Assembly: GCF_001189245.1 (NCBI RefSeq)
Contig: NZ_LFIQ01000051.1
Location: 68,090-132,089 of the forward strand
From: Bradyrhizobium pachyrhizi
Lineage (GTDB): Bacteria > Pseudomonadota > Alphaproteobacteria > Rhizobiales > Xanthobacteraceae
Length of the DNA stretch: 64,000 nucleotides
Direction of reading: 5' to 3'
Position numbers and translations under genes: made by a program
Shown: positions 53,953-61,415 of the stretch, in pieces
Position numbering within the stretch: the stretch's first letter is position 1
How the letters are laid out: each line of letters begins with the position of its first letter
The notes under the pieces: generated by a model
Database searches by the model: none
Told to the model about the DNA's origin: nothing
What the model saw: the letters and a program-made list of their open reading frames with translations, nothing else

Positions 53953-54770
53953 TAGGCGCCAATCCTGAAGCCTTGAAAATGCGTGCCTGACGTAGCACCG
54001 AACAATGTCGTGACGCCGTTTGGCATATAGACATATGCCTCAACGTAGTCGGTGCTTCCGTTCATCGGGACAGCACAAACAAGCAGCTTGTTGCTGTCGC
54101 CCGACATACCGCCCGAAACTGCCGTGTAAGCCCCGTTCTTGATGCGCGTGCCGTTTTTGTAAAGCGACGGCTGACAGCTCTCTGTTGGAGAAGTTCCTGT
54201 CGCGGTCGTGCAATCCAGCACAAAGAGATAGGTGCCAGCGGTCTGCGGGGTATACTTCCCAGTCGAGGTATCGAACCAGGATTCGTTATCGACCTGCTTA
54301 TTCGTCCATATGATCTTGTTATACGCTGAGGCCGTTAGCCCGGTCAGGTCGGTGCCATTTCGGTCGACGATAAAGATTCCGTTTTCGGACAGGTTGGCTC
54401 GGATATTGGCCCGAGCCTGAGCGCGCTGTGCCGTGCCGAAATTGTTAGCTTCCTCGATCGAGATCAGATCCTCTTTCAGAGCCACGATCGCTACTTGCGG
54501 CGATACGGAGAAATTGATCTTCGACGCCGTTCCAGACGAATTGAACAGGACCGTGGTTCGAGACAGAACGCCGGTCGAGGCGTTCCAGGTACCTTCGCCG
54601 AGCTCCCATTGAGAAAGGTCCGCGCTCTCCGCGCGATACTTGTATATGCGCCCATTGACGGCTCCTGCCGCCGCGGGCGCCATGTATCCTCCTACGGGCC
54701 CCGCGACCGACCAATCTGCGGTGCCTCCGGATGCCGGAGAAAATCTGCACGCGTCGAGAAATGCTGCCAT
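53952..54770 (-). CDS. Tail fibre-type protein with C1q/TNF-like C-terminus
   Basis: A 272-residue protein. The N-terminal 110 residues (DACRFSPASGGTADWSVAGP, KYRAESADLSQWELGEGTWN, RTTVLFNSSGTASKINFS) form the phage-attachment module common in rhizobial prophage fibres. The C-terminal 130 residues look like a C1q-type jelly roll (GKYTPQTAGTYLFVLDCTTA, SLYKNGTRIKNGAYTAVSGG), a trimeric binding head. Probably a receptor-binding fibre. Confidence 0.77.
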   Translation of the reverse strand: MAAFLDACRFSPASGGTADWSVAGPVGGYMAPAAAGAVNGRIYKYRAESADLSQWELGEGTWNASTGVLSRTTVLFNSSGTASKINFSVSPQVAIVALKEDLISIEEANNFGTAQRAQARANIRANLSENGIFIVDRNGTDLTGLTASAYNKIIWTNKQVDNESWFDTSTGKYTPQTAGTYLFVLDCTTATGTSPTESCQPSLYKNGTRIKNGAYTAVSGGMSGDSNKLLVCAVPMNGSTDYVEAYVYMPNGVTTLFGATSGTHFQGFRIGA

Positions 54771-54771
54771 A

Positions 54772-55203
54772 TCAGGAAATCGTCAGGATGCCGTTGATCT
54801 GGTCGAGCGCGACCGTGAAGGTATTGCCATTGGTGAGCATCAGGCCTGTGCCGTAATCCCACCACCCGATCAAAGGCTTGGTTGCGGAAGTCGAGTTGTA
54901 GAGAACGGCATATTGAAACGGACCGATCGATCCGCCGGCCGCCGTCCATGCCGGGTTCGTTGAGCCAAAGAACCTGAACGTGCCCGAGGTTTGCGATCCC
55001 GCGACCGCACCGATCGATGCTCCCCCCGACAGGTAGCCGTTTCCGGCCGGGAGATCGGCGGGCACATTGTAGACGGCGTTGGTCGCGGTGGGCAGCGCGT
55101 TGGTGAGATATACCTTGTAGACCTGTGCCGTCCCGGTCTTCATGTCGTGCAGCGCGTTAGCGACATCCTGCACGAAACAGTTGAACTTGTTGAAGGCGGC
55201 CAT
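54772..55203 (-). CDS. Phage structural protein
   Basis: A 143-residue protein: FNKFNCFVQDVANALHDMKT, then YKVYLTNALPTATNAVYNVP and YAVLYNSTSATKPLIGWWDY. This sequence type is found beside virion genes of tailed phages, possibly as a decoration or neck protein. ATG 55203 has TAGGAATCACAAGC upstream. It sits 12 bp after the adaptor gene. Confidence 0.68.
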   Translation of the reverse strand: MAAFNKFNCFVQDVANALHDMKTGTAQVYKVYLTNALPTATNAVYNVPADLPAGNGYLSGGASIGAVAGSQTSGTFRFFGSTNPAWTAAGGSIGPFQYAVLYNSTSATKPLIGWWDYGTGLMLTNGNTFTVALDQINGILTIS

Positions 55204-55214
55204 GCTTGTGATTC

Positions 55215-55868
55215 CTAGATGATCTGACCGGAAGCGCGAACCGTCATTGGCCCGGCATTGAAAGTTGAGGTCAGCCCCAGATTATTGAGACTGTTGAGCG
55301 CGGCCGAGAAGCCGAGCGCCCAGGTCTGGATCCGTCCATCGTCCTTCAGGTAAGGCGCGGCCTCCAGGAGCGCGCCATAGAGATACAGATCCGGCGCGGC
55401 CAACAGCAGCCAGTTCGGATCATTGCTGGCGAGCGGTGGGACCACCCGCCGGTACACCATTTCGATCGTGTAGGGCTTGTCGGGTTTCGGAGCGATCTCG
55501 ATCTCGTTGCCGAAGATCGTGAAGTATCGGGGCTGTCCCGCGACGTCCGATATGCCGAACCGGTATTCGTCGAGCTGTGTGCCCGACCTGAACTCGAGCC
55601 AAGGCTTGCCCGCCACACTCGACAGCCGCATCCTTCGCATCGACTGGAAGTCGGTCGGCAGCGCGATAAACTCGGGCTCGTCGGAGGTGAGGTCGATGAC
55701 CGCGATGGCGCGCTGCTCCATCTGGCGAACAAGGAGCTCCCGATTGAGCTTCGCCTCGGAGAGCTGGATGAAGGTCGGGATCCGCGCGATCAGGACGGCA
55801 TCCTGATCGCGCGCCAGATATTCCGTCACCGCCGATTGCAGGGAGGCATAGTCCACGATTTGTGTCAC
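55215..55868 (-). CDS. Phage head-tail adaptor protein (SU10-type)
   Basis: A 217-residue helical adaptor: MTQ-type start then VDYASLQSAVTEYLARDQDA, LIARIPTFIQLSEAKLNREL and FGNEIEIAPKPDKPYTIEMV, as in adaptor proteins that bind below the portal. The start is GTG 55868 (GGAGG four bases upstream), forming a GTGA overlap with the preceding gene; the longer ATG frame is less likely. It acts with the portal at 61416 and the hub at 51396. Confidence 0.73.
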   Translation of the reverse strand: MTQIVDYASLQSAVTEYLARDQDAVLIARIPTFIQLSEAKLNRELLVRQMEQRAIAVIDLTSDEPEFIALPTDFQSMRRMRLSSVAGKPWLEFRSGTQLDEYRFGISDVAGQPRYFTIFGNEIEIAPKPDKPYTIEMVYRRVVPPLASNDPNWLLLAAPDLYLYGALLEAAPYLKDDGRIQTWALGFSAALNSLNNLGLTSTFNAGPMTVRASGQII

Positions 55869-56197
55869 GAGGCCTCCGCTGTCCATCCGGCCTGCAGCTT
55901 CGGTCGATCGGTGCGCAGGTAGGCCCATTCGGGATCGTCGAGCTTGCGCTGCACGATGGCGTCAAACTCGGGGCAGAACATCCCAATCGACGTGTTGCCC
56001 CTGGCGTATTCTTCGTTTAGCCATTTGACGTAGATCACGTTGGGGATGCGCGCGACGTGTCGGCCCCACTCGCTGTGCTGTTCGTCGCGACGCGCCGCAT
56101 GATTCCATTGCAGGATCGGCTCGACATCCTGCACGTGCTCGATCGCAAGGTCGCGACCGTTGCTGTCGAAATGCGGCCGGATCAGGATGCCGTCCAT
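55865..56197 (-). CDS. Phage protein, conserved-looking, unknown
   Basis: A 110-residue protein: ILIRPHFDSNGRDLAIEHVQ, then ILQWNHAARRDEQHSEWGRH and IPNVIYVKWLNEEYARGNTS. The string reads like a small conserved neck or completion protein. ATG 56197 overlaps the TGA of the upstream gene by one base, and its own stop overlaps the adaptor GTG. Function not known. Confidence 0.66.
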   Translation of the reverse strand: MDGILIRPHFDSNGRDLAIEHVQDVEPILQWNHAARRDEQHSEWGRHVARIPNVIYVKWLNEEYARGNTSIGMFCPEFDAIVQRKLDDPEWAYLRTDRPKLQAGWTAEAS

Positions 56198-56508
56198 CAC
56201 GACATCTCCGTAACCCAGAGCGTGCCGGCGGTTGCCGTGACCAAGCCATTGGTTGTCGCCTTGATTGCGGCGATCCGCTGCCCGGGACTGACGATGACGT
56301 ATTCGACCAGGTTCGCAGGCAGATAGATATCAGCGGTCGTCGCGGTCTGGGTGCCGTCGCCAATCCGATAGCAACAGGCGGAGTTGGCGACCAGGCGCAG
56401 CTGGTAGGTCTCGGCACCGAACGCATTGGTCGCCCCGACGCTTGCGTCGTAGGCGATCGTCTGCGTCACGCCGAGGCGCGACGCCGGATGTTTGGGAAAG
56501 AATGACAT
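56197..56508 (-). CDS. Small phage structural protein
   Basis: A 103-residue beta-rich protein: RLGVTQTIAYDASVGATNAF, LRLVANSACCYRIGDGTQTA and YLPANLVEYVIVSPGQRIAA. It belongs to a string of short capsid-proximal proteins joined by TGATG overlaps and may be a capsid decoration or spike protein. Confidence 0.66.
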   Translation of the reverse strand: MSFFPKHPASRLGVTQTIAYDASVGATNAFGAETYQLRLVANSACCYRIGDGTQTATTADIYLPANLVEYVIVSPGQRIAAIKATTNGLVTATAGTLWVTEMS

Positions 56509-56870
56509 CAGGCCGTCCTCACCGAGAGAGAGAAGTGCATGGGAACGGCGGCGCCGGACGCGCCTGACGGCGTCAGCACGATGACATCGTCTTCGTTGAG
56601 ATATGTCGGCGAAGCCGGTACCGCCGAGAACAGCTGCCCCGCAGCCGATCCAGCCTGCGGTACCGTGAAGGTCGTCAGTGTGTTGCCGTTGGCGGCGACC
56701 GTGATGGTGCCGTCGGCCGTGGTGATCGCGCCGCCCAGAATTCCCGTCGCCTTCAGCACGCGGCAACGAAATGGAACCCGAATATAGGCAGCAACGGGAG
56801 ACGCACCGCACGACGGCGTATAGACCGTCAGGTGCTCGGTATTGAGAGTGTGATTACCGGGAAGTGGCAT
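56508..56870 (-). CDS. Small phage structural protein
   Basis: A 120-residue beta-rich protein: GASPVAAYIRVPFRCRVLKA, GAITTADGTITVAANGNTLT and PTYLNEDDVIVLTPSGASGA. It looks like a capsid cement or head-fibre protein. ATG 56870 has GGAGGCCTTC upstream. The first gene after the capsid gene, 64 bp from it. Confidence 0.66.
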   Translation of the reverse strand: MPLPGNHTLNTEHLTVYTPSCGASPVAAYIRVPFRCRVLKATGILGGAITTADGTITVAANGNTLTTFTVPQAGSAAGQLFSAVPASPTYLNEDDVIVLTPSGASGAAVPMHFSLSVRTA

Positions 56871-56934
56871 GAAGGCCTCCTGAGGCAAGGGAAAGCGGGC
56901 AACCGAAGTTGCCCGCCAGATCGCAATGACGGAG

Positions 56935-57897
56935 TTAGGACGTGGTGTTGTCGAACACGCCGCCGGAGGCCTTCTCGTTACGCGCGACCAGCGCGTATTC
57001 GGCCAGCACTTGGCGCCGATCGGAATCGCCCGTCTTCGCCAACGGGATCGAGATCATGTTGCGGCCGTTGAGATAGGCGACGGCCCATTTGTCCATCTCG
57101 AGCACCAGAACGTCGCGCGGACGCTGGAAGCGATTGGCGACCACCTTCAGTTTGCCAAAGTCGGATTCGTACGCGTCGACCGAGGCGACGATCTTCTTCG
57201 ACTTGGCTTCTTCGATCGCGGTGGACCGGCCGGTGAAGGTCGAGAATACCTGCTTGTTGAAAGCGCCCGTCATGATGGTGCCGGGCTTGCCGCCATTGCT
57301 CCAGACCGACGACAGCACGGTCTTCAGCCGCACCTCCGTGAACGCCAGCTGGGTGCCGTCGGTTCGCGTGCCGATGCCGTCGGCCGCGGCCGGATCGGCT
57401 GCACCGCCGGCCGTCCCTTTCGACGTATTGCTCACGACCCACGACAACACCGACGCCGTCTTGCGCGGTACACTGGTCGAGCCGGCAACCTTGGCCTGGT
57501 TGCTACCAACCAGGATCGTCTCGATGTCGCGCTTCAGCTCGAGGCCGCGCAGCATCTCCTGGTAGGCGAGTTCGTTGTCGCGGCCGGCGTGGTCGACCGC
57601 CTGCTGCGTGCCCGACACCTGCGCCATTTTGTAGGAGATCTGGCAGAGATTGCCGAGCCGGACGGTCGGCACCAGCGCGTTGGCGGTGGGGTCATCTCCC
57701 TCGAGCTGGGCGTTGGCGTTGGAGGCCGGCGCCAGCGCCTGGGTCTGCCATTCGTGGTTGACGGCAGAGGCCTTTTCCTTATCGACGCCGCTCATGAACG
57801 GAGTGTCGGTCGGATCGATGCGATAGATCATATCGCTGAGGTCTTCACGGTTGCCGATCGCCTGGTAGGTCGTCACCGTGTTGGTAGGCAAAGCCAT
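56935..57897 (-). CDS. Major capsid protein (DUF5309, SU10-type)
   Basis: A 320-residue capsid protein. The N-terminal arm reads YQAIGNREDLSDMIYRIDPT, followed by the E-loop-like VNHEWQTQALAPASNANAQL and GDDPTANALVPTVRLGNLCQ. The HK97-like core has EMLRGLELKRDIETILVGSN and FGKLKVVANRFQRPRDVLVL. These match the DUF5309 major capsid family used by SU10-like podoviruses. ATG 57897 has AAGGACCAACAC upstream. No scaffold gene was identified immediately upstream; its place is taken by a moron. Confidence 0.86.
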   Translation of the reverse strand: MALPTNTVTTYQAIGNREDLSDMIYRIDPTDTPFMSGVDKEKASAVNHEWQTQALAPASNANAQLEGDDPTANALVPTVRLGNLCQISYKMAQVSGTQQAVDHAGRDNELAYQEMLRGLELKRDIETILVGSNQAKVAGSTSVPRKTASVLSWVVSNTSKGTAGGAADPAAADGIGTRTDGTQLAFTEVRLKTVLSSVWSNGGKPGTIMTGAFNKQVFSTFTGRSTAIEEAKSKKIVASVDAYESDFGKLKVVANRFQRPRDVLVLEMDKWAVAYLNGRNMISIPLAKTGDSDRRQVLAEYALVARNEKASGGVFDNTTS

Positions 57898-58092
57898 GTG
57901 TTGGTCCTTGTGCTGTCCGACAACGCGAGCGGACGGCCGCCCAATCGGCGGAACGTTCGGCATCGAGATGGGCGGACGTGATGGTCTTGGGTGGTTGAGC
58001 GCTCGGGCTGCACGATGGCGCGGAAGTTCGCTTCCGGTTCGGCCGGCCCTCGTCTCCGCCGTGGCGCCTGCGTGGGCAGGGTCGGCGTCATG

Positions 58093-58123
58093 AAAAGGCC
58101 CGCGGCGGCTTCCCGGCGCGGGC
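58093..58123 (-). terminator. Terminator after moron C
   Basis: On the minus strand a 7-bp stem GCCCGCG / CGCGGGC (loop 12 nt) ends in CCTTTTC. It stands 122 bp after the moron gene and before the capsid gene, closing an independent transcription unit started at promoter C. Confidence 0.5.
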
Positions 58124-58153
58124 TCAAAACTTTCGATGATGAGATTATGCTAG

Positions 58154-58173
58154 TGAGTTGCCCGACGTGTCAA
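58154..58173 (+). repeat. 20-bp motif, copy 2 of 2
   Basis: TGAGTTGCCCGACGTGTCAA differs from the host copy at 7911-7930 at one base. It lies in the leader between moron C and the capsid gene, next to an AT-rich hairpin. It may have come in with the moron. Confidence 0.5.
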
Positions 58174-58244
58174 CATGCATGATGATAATTTTTCTGACTG
58201 ACAGAAAATTCTCTCCGCACGACGGCTGCACGCGTGATCGCGTA

Positions 58245-58952
58245 TCAGGGCCGGTCCCACCGCGACGGCAATCGTCGAACCTGGGATCGATCGCCGAAGC
58301 GATCTGCGAATGAGGCTGCATCATCATCTGGCATGTACGGCACAGCTGCCATTCCAGGCCCTGGAGGTTGAGGCACGTCGCCTCCTCGCTCGCTCCTCTG
58401 CTCCATGTATTCCGCCAGCGACCTGAAATTCAGCGGGACACTCGTCGCGACGCTTTTGAAATCGGGCGAAAATGAAATGACCGCATTCTTCCTCTTCGGT
58501 GGTTCATAGGAAGCCACCCATTCGCTATCGCCGGATGCGATATCAACCCACAACACACTCTTGTTGTAGACGTAGCCAAGTTGCCGGCCGTCGTTACGGC
58601 ATTGCAACCCGCGACCAGGGGAAACAGCGATCGGCGTAACTTTGCCATCGGCGTCATAGGCGCTGAGCTGGCCATTCGTATCGAGGAGATATCGATCGCT
58701 CTCTCCACACCAGCTGTTGAATCTCCCCGCGGGGAGTGCCGTATGAGGCAGAGACTCCAATGTCGGGATACTCTTGGGCTGCGCCGAAGGCCTGCTCTCT
58801 TGCGCGTTCGCGCGATCCGGCAACACCAAAACCGCACACAGGGACGCGAGAAGGACAACGTGCAAAAGTTCAGCGGACCAGCGGAGCATTGATCGCAACA
58901 CCACAACGAAACTCCCGGAAGATGGCATGTACAGACCGAACAAGATCCTCAT
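58245..58952 (-). CDS. Secreted moron protein C, unknown
   Basis: A 235-residue protein with a signal peptide (LLHVVLLASLCAVLVLP, cleavage near ANAQES). The soluble part reads LESLPHTALPAGRFNSWCGE, LQCRNDGRQLGYVYNKSVLW and SFSPDFKSVATSVPLNFRSL, possibly part of a beta-propeller. Two cysteines may pair. Start uncertain: ATG 58952, or ATG 58889 which begins MLRWSAELLHVV right before the leader. Promoter C is 153 bp upstream of the first ATG and a terminator follows, so it is a self-contained unit. Function unknown. Confidence 0.65.
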   Translation of the reverse strand: MRILFGLYMPSSGSFVVVLRSMLRWSAELLHVVLLASLCAVLVLPDRANAQESRPSAQPKSIPTLESLPHTALPAGRFNSWCGESDRYLLDTNGQLSAYDADGKVTPIAVSPGRGLQCRNDGRQLGYVYNKSVLWVDIASGDSEWVASYEPPKRKNAVISFSPDFKSVATSVPLNFRSLAEYMEQRSERGGDVPQPPGPGMAAVPYMPDDDAASFADRFGDRSQVRRLPSRWDRP

Positions 58953-59104
58953 ATTGGAAATGCCGTCGGGTCAGCATCCCATCCATCCGGATCTACTTTC
59001 GGAGCAGACCATGATTCGAAGGCGCTTGTTCACGGCATGTCGTGCACACGGGCTGGAAACGCGATGCCCGCCCTCGGACACAACCTGCTGGTGCGCCCTC
59101 ATGC

Positions 59105-59133
59105 GACATAGAACAAAACAAGAACATTGTCAA
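59105..59133 (-). promoter_or_regulatory. SOS-box promoter C (LexA-type operator)
   Basis: On the minus strand: -35 TTGACA (59133-59128), 17-bp spacer with GTTC-N7-GTTC (59125-59111), -10 TATGTC (59110-59105). Same design as promoters A and B. It lies just after the stop of the gene at 59143 and reads toward moron C. Confidence 0.72.
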
Positions 59134-59142
59134 CGATTGTCG

Positions 59143-59448
59143 CTACAAGATTCCGAACCGCTTCCTCCGCTCCGCCGTCTGCGCCAGCTCTTTCAGCTCG
59201 GCTTTCGCCAGCTTGCCGTTGGTGACCGCGGCGGTGAGGTGATCGCGCACCTTCCCAACCACGTTGATGGCCAGGAACAGCTTTTCGCGGCCGGACGCGT
59301 CGTCGATCGTCGTCGACCGCCACGCGGTCGTATAGGCATCCTCGAGCGTCGCGAACGCCTCGACCAGCAATTCGTCGGCGAGCAGGCGTTCGGCCCTGAC
59401 ACCCCGGCCTACCGCCTGATCGAGTCTCGATTCATCGGCAATCGTCAT
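59143..59448 (-). CDS. Small helical phage protein, unknown
   Basis: A 101-residue helical protein (LADELLVEAFATLEDAYTTA, REKLFLAINVVGKVRDHLTA, LAKAELKELAQTAERRKRFG). ATG 59448 begins the compact domain; the longer frame upstream is basic and lacks a ribosome site. It may be a virion or scaffold-like protein since it lies between portal and capsid genes. Confidence 0.6.
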   Translation of the reverse strand: MTIADESRLDQAVGRGVRAERLLADELLVEAFATLEDAYTTAWRSTTIDDASGREKLFLAINVVGKVRDHLTAAVTNGKLAKAELKELAQTAERRKRFGIL

Positions 59449-59679
59449 CGCGAGGATTCTCCAGCGAAGGGATCGTGTTCGATAGATTGAAAGCGGCACG
59501 TGATTTGTCGTCGCCGCCAGTTCGTCTCGGCTGGCGCATGGCGATCGCGACATTGACCTATGGTCACACCGGCGCCGCCGCCGCGGTCGGCATTGTCGCC
59601 GGCGCTATGCTCAGTTTGCCACACTGCTTCAATAATCTTCGTCGAAGCATCTTCGGGATTGGTGCTGGCGACCGCTCAA

Positions 59680-60159
59680 CTAAATGGCTGGCCGCGCAGT
59701 CGTCAGCAAATCATCACGGACCGACAGTTCCGGATCTGCACGAACGACCGCGAAGCGAGGGGCGTCCTTTTTCGCAAAGGTTAGCCGCACCCGCTCGTCT
59801 TCGTCGGTACCGGAAGGTTGAAAGAACTCACAGCGCAGCAGAAAGGATCCCGGCGGCAGCTCCAGCGGAACGGTTTCTGCAATGCTTCCGACCTCTATAG
59901 CCCCGTCAGCCGGAACCTCGAAGGGGACCTCAACTGCGCGAACCGCGTCGGCGTGAACGGGAGCGGCGTGGTTTACCACGTGGATTTCCACCGAGTGCCG
60001 ACCGGACTCGACCATCGAGCTGAACGACACGCTGCCAGGCCGCCAGGTGAAGCCCTGCGAGACATGTTGATCAGTCCAGTCATTGTACGGATTCTTCAGC
60101 GCGCTCGCGAACACAGAGAGTTGCCCATAAGAGAGCTCAAAGCCGATCGTGACCGCCAT
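59680..60159 (-). CDS. ComJ-like protein, possible nuclease-toxin immunity
   Basis: A 159-residue protein: FELSYGQLSVFASALKNPYN, then DWTDQHVSQGFTWRPGSVSF and SVEIHVVNHAAPVHADAVRA. The SYGQ, NDWTDxH and QGFxWRPGSVSF motifs match my memory of the ComJ family (competence protein J, an inhibitor of nuclease NucA in Bacillus), which also occurs as immunity proteins of DNase toxins. No nuclease toxin is adjacent, so it may be an orphan immunity gene next to a broken toxin of another kind. Family assignment is from memory of motifs. Confidence 0.68.
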   Translation of the reverse strand: MAVTIGFELSYGQLSVFASALKNPYNDWTDQHVSQGFTWRPGSVSFSSMVESGRHSVEIHVVNHAAPVHADAVRAVEVPFEVPADGAIEVGSIAETVPLELPPGSFLLRCEFFQPSGTDEDERVRLTFAKKDAPRFAVVRADPELSVRDDLLTTARPAI

Positions 60160-60299
60160 CGTTAATCCCCAACGTTGATTTGGGCTCCATACAGATTATC
60201 GATCACCGCCTCGGCTGCAATTGCAGGCATCAATGGCATGCACATGACATTGGTCCAACGCCGCTTGCAGATCGTGCTGCATCGCAGCCAGAAGTCGAA
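60160..60299. other. Short gap between ComJ-like and DUF6881 genes
   Basis: Contains the ComJ-like leader (GGGGATTAACG before its ATG) and no recognisable gene. A remnant of toxin C-termini was looked for and not found. Confidence 0.35.
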
Positions 60300-60575
60300 T
60301 CATCCCGTCGCCTTTGCCCAAACCTTGTCGAACTCCGCTTTTGAAATGATTTCCGGCTCGAACTCGGGGTCGCCGGCAATCTCCTCAAAGGATGGGAGTG
60401 GCTCGACGCCTAAATCCGTTCCACCGTCAGCGCTTCCGGGACCCGCATACCCCATTCTTCCGCTACGAAAGATTTCGACCTTGCGGACCTCCCAACGTTC
60501 GCGATCCAACTCACTATAAAGAAGCACGGGTTCATCAGAGAACGAATGCTTCCATTTCACCTTGAGATAGATCAT
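60300..60575 (-). CDS. DUF6881-type immunity protein
   Basis: A 91-residue protein: MIYLKVKWKHSFSDEPVLLY, then SELDRERWEVRKVEIFRSGR and MGYAGPGSADGGTDLG, with PSFEEIAGDPEFEPEIISKA. It matches DUF6881, a domain known beside polymorphic toxins as putative immunity. The ATG overlaps the toxin pseudogene stop by ATGA, the usual coupling of toxin and immunity. The gene itself is intact. Confidence 0.77.
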   Translation of the reverse strand: MIYLKVKWKHSFSDEPVLLYSELDRERWEVRKVEIFRSGRMGYAGPGSADGGTDLGVEPLPSFEEIAGDPEFEPEIISKAEFDKVWAKATG

Positions 60576-61374
60576 TCGCTTGGCACCTTTCCGCTACTGA
60601 CAACCCTACCGTTTAAATCCAACGGCACCCCGTTTGGGATAACATAAACACCGGGCCGGCCTCGAATGACATCCAGATCGCAGTGTTTGATTTCGAGGTA
60701 GTGGGTAAATCTCCTCCCTGGAAGGGAATTTTTAAGAAGGCTCGCGGAAAGCTTTGCTGGTTTCAAGGTACCCGGCGATATCGGAAAGATATTGGCCATT
60801 TCCATATCGAACATCATTCGGGCTTGTGGCTTTCAGAGACGGATTAGCCTTTCCTCTTTTAGGATACCATTCAGACCTGCCTCATCAATGTAATGATATA
60901 GAGTTCGGCCGGCGATCGGTACGCCATCGCCGATCACTGCTGTTTCTTCGGCACGTCTGGACGTGGCGCCGCCCATGGCGCCCAGTATCATTCCAATTGC
61001 AGCTATGACGGCTCTGGGAAAGTCGTCGCGGCGCTTTGCATCGACAAAGCCAAGGGCCGAGCGTATAGGTCGCCGCCTTCAATTCGTCGGTCGGCCGATT
61101 GAAGCCCCTGTGCGGCGACTTGGCCCGCAACTCCAGTGGCCGCGGAATCCGGCTCGTAGGACTCGCCGGGTACCACTGGCGGCATGCCGCGTAGCGACAC
61201 ACCGACATCCGGCGGGACGGCGCTTGTTGCACGCGGTTGAGGCTGACCTTCGGCTTGCGTTCCAGTGGCTCGAATCAGAACTTCCGCTGCGAACGGATCG
61301 TGGTCGACGGGAACAAGAGTAACGCCTGCGAAATCCGGTTGATGGTCGACGGGCACCAGAGAGAAATCAGACAT
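60572..61374 (-). pseudogene. HYD1-type polymorphic toxin, frameshifted
   Basis: The minus strand carries a toxin split over several frames. The N-terminal part (start 61374, stop 61003) has two LVPVDH repeats (FSLVPVDHQPDF, VTLVPVDHDPFA), a head seen in rhizobial phage cargo. After a shift near 61050 the frame reads LGFVDAKRRDDFPRAVIAAI, VIGDGVPIAGR and LYHYIDEAGLNGIL. A second shift near 60837 gives LKATSPNDVRYGNGQYLSD, and a third near 60776 gives PGTLKPAKLSASLL, RRFTHYLEI and VYVIPNGVPLDLNGRVVSSG. In order these are the HYD1-signature toxin domain (proposed ADP-ribosyltransferase fold). Three breaks mean no full toxin can be made. Confidence 0.78.
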
Positions 61375-61415
61375 GAGGAACGACCATCAGGAATTTGCCG
61401 GGCCGCTTCGGATCC

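Larger units (their letters stand above)
57898..58244. other. Capsid leader region with terminator and repeat, no gene
   Basis: About 350 bp without a gene. It holds the capsid ribosome site, the terminator at 58093-58123, the 20-bp motif at 58154-58173 and an AT-rich hairpin at 58187-58210. It separates the moron from the capsid gene. Confidence 0.55.

Noticed and set aside
58971..59102. A 43-codon frame starting just after promoter C, possible leader peptide
   Set aside because: No ribosome site and an Arg/Ser-rich composition; it may simply be untranslated leader.
59475..59900. Plus-strand frame with GTG start and a nearby AAGGG, between two phage genes
   Set aside because: Its first 60 codons look mildly protein-like, but the rest runs 220 bp antisense to the ComJ-like gene and no family was recognised. 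Evidence was too weak to list.
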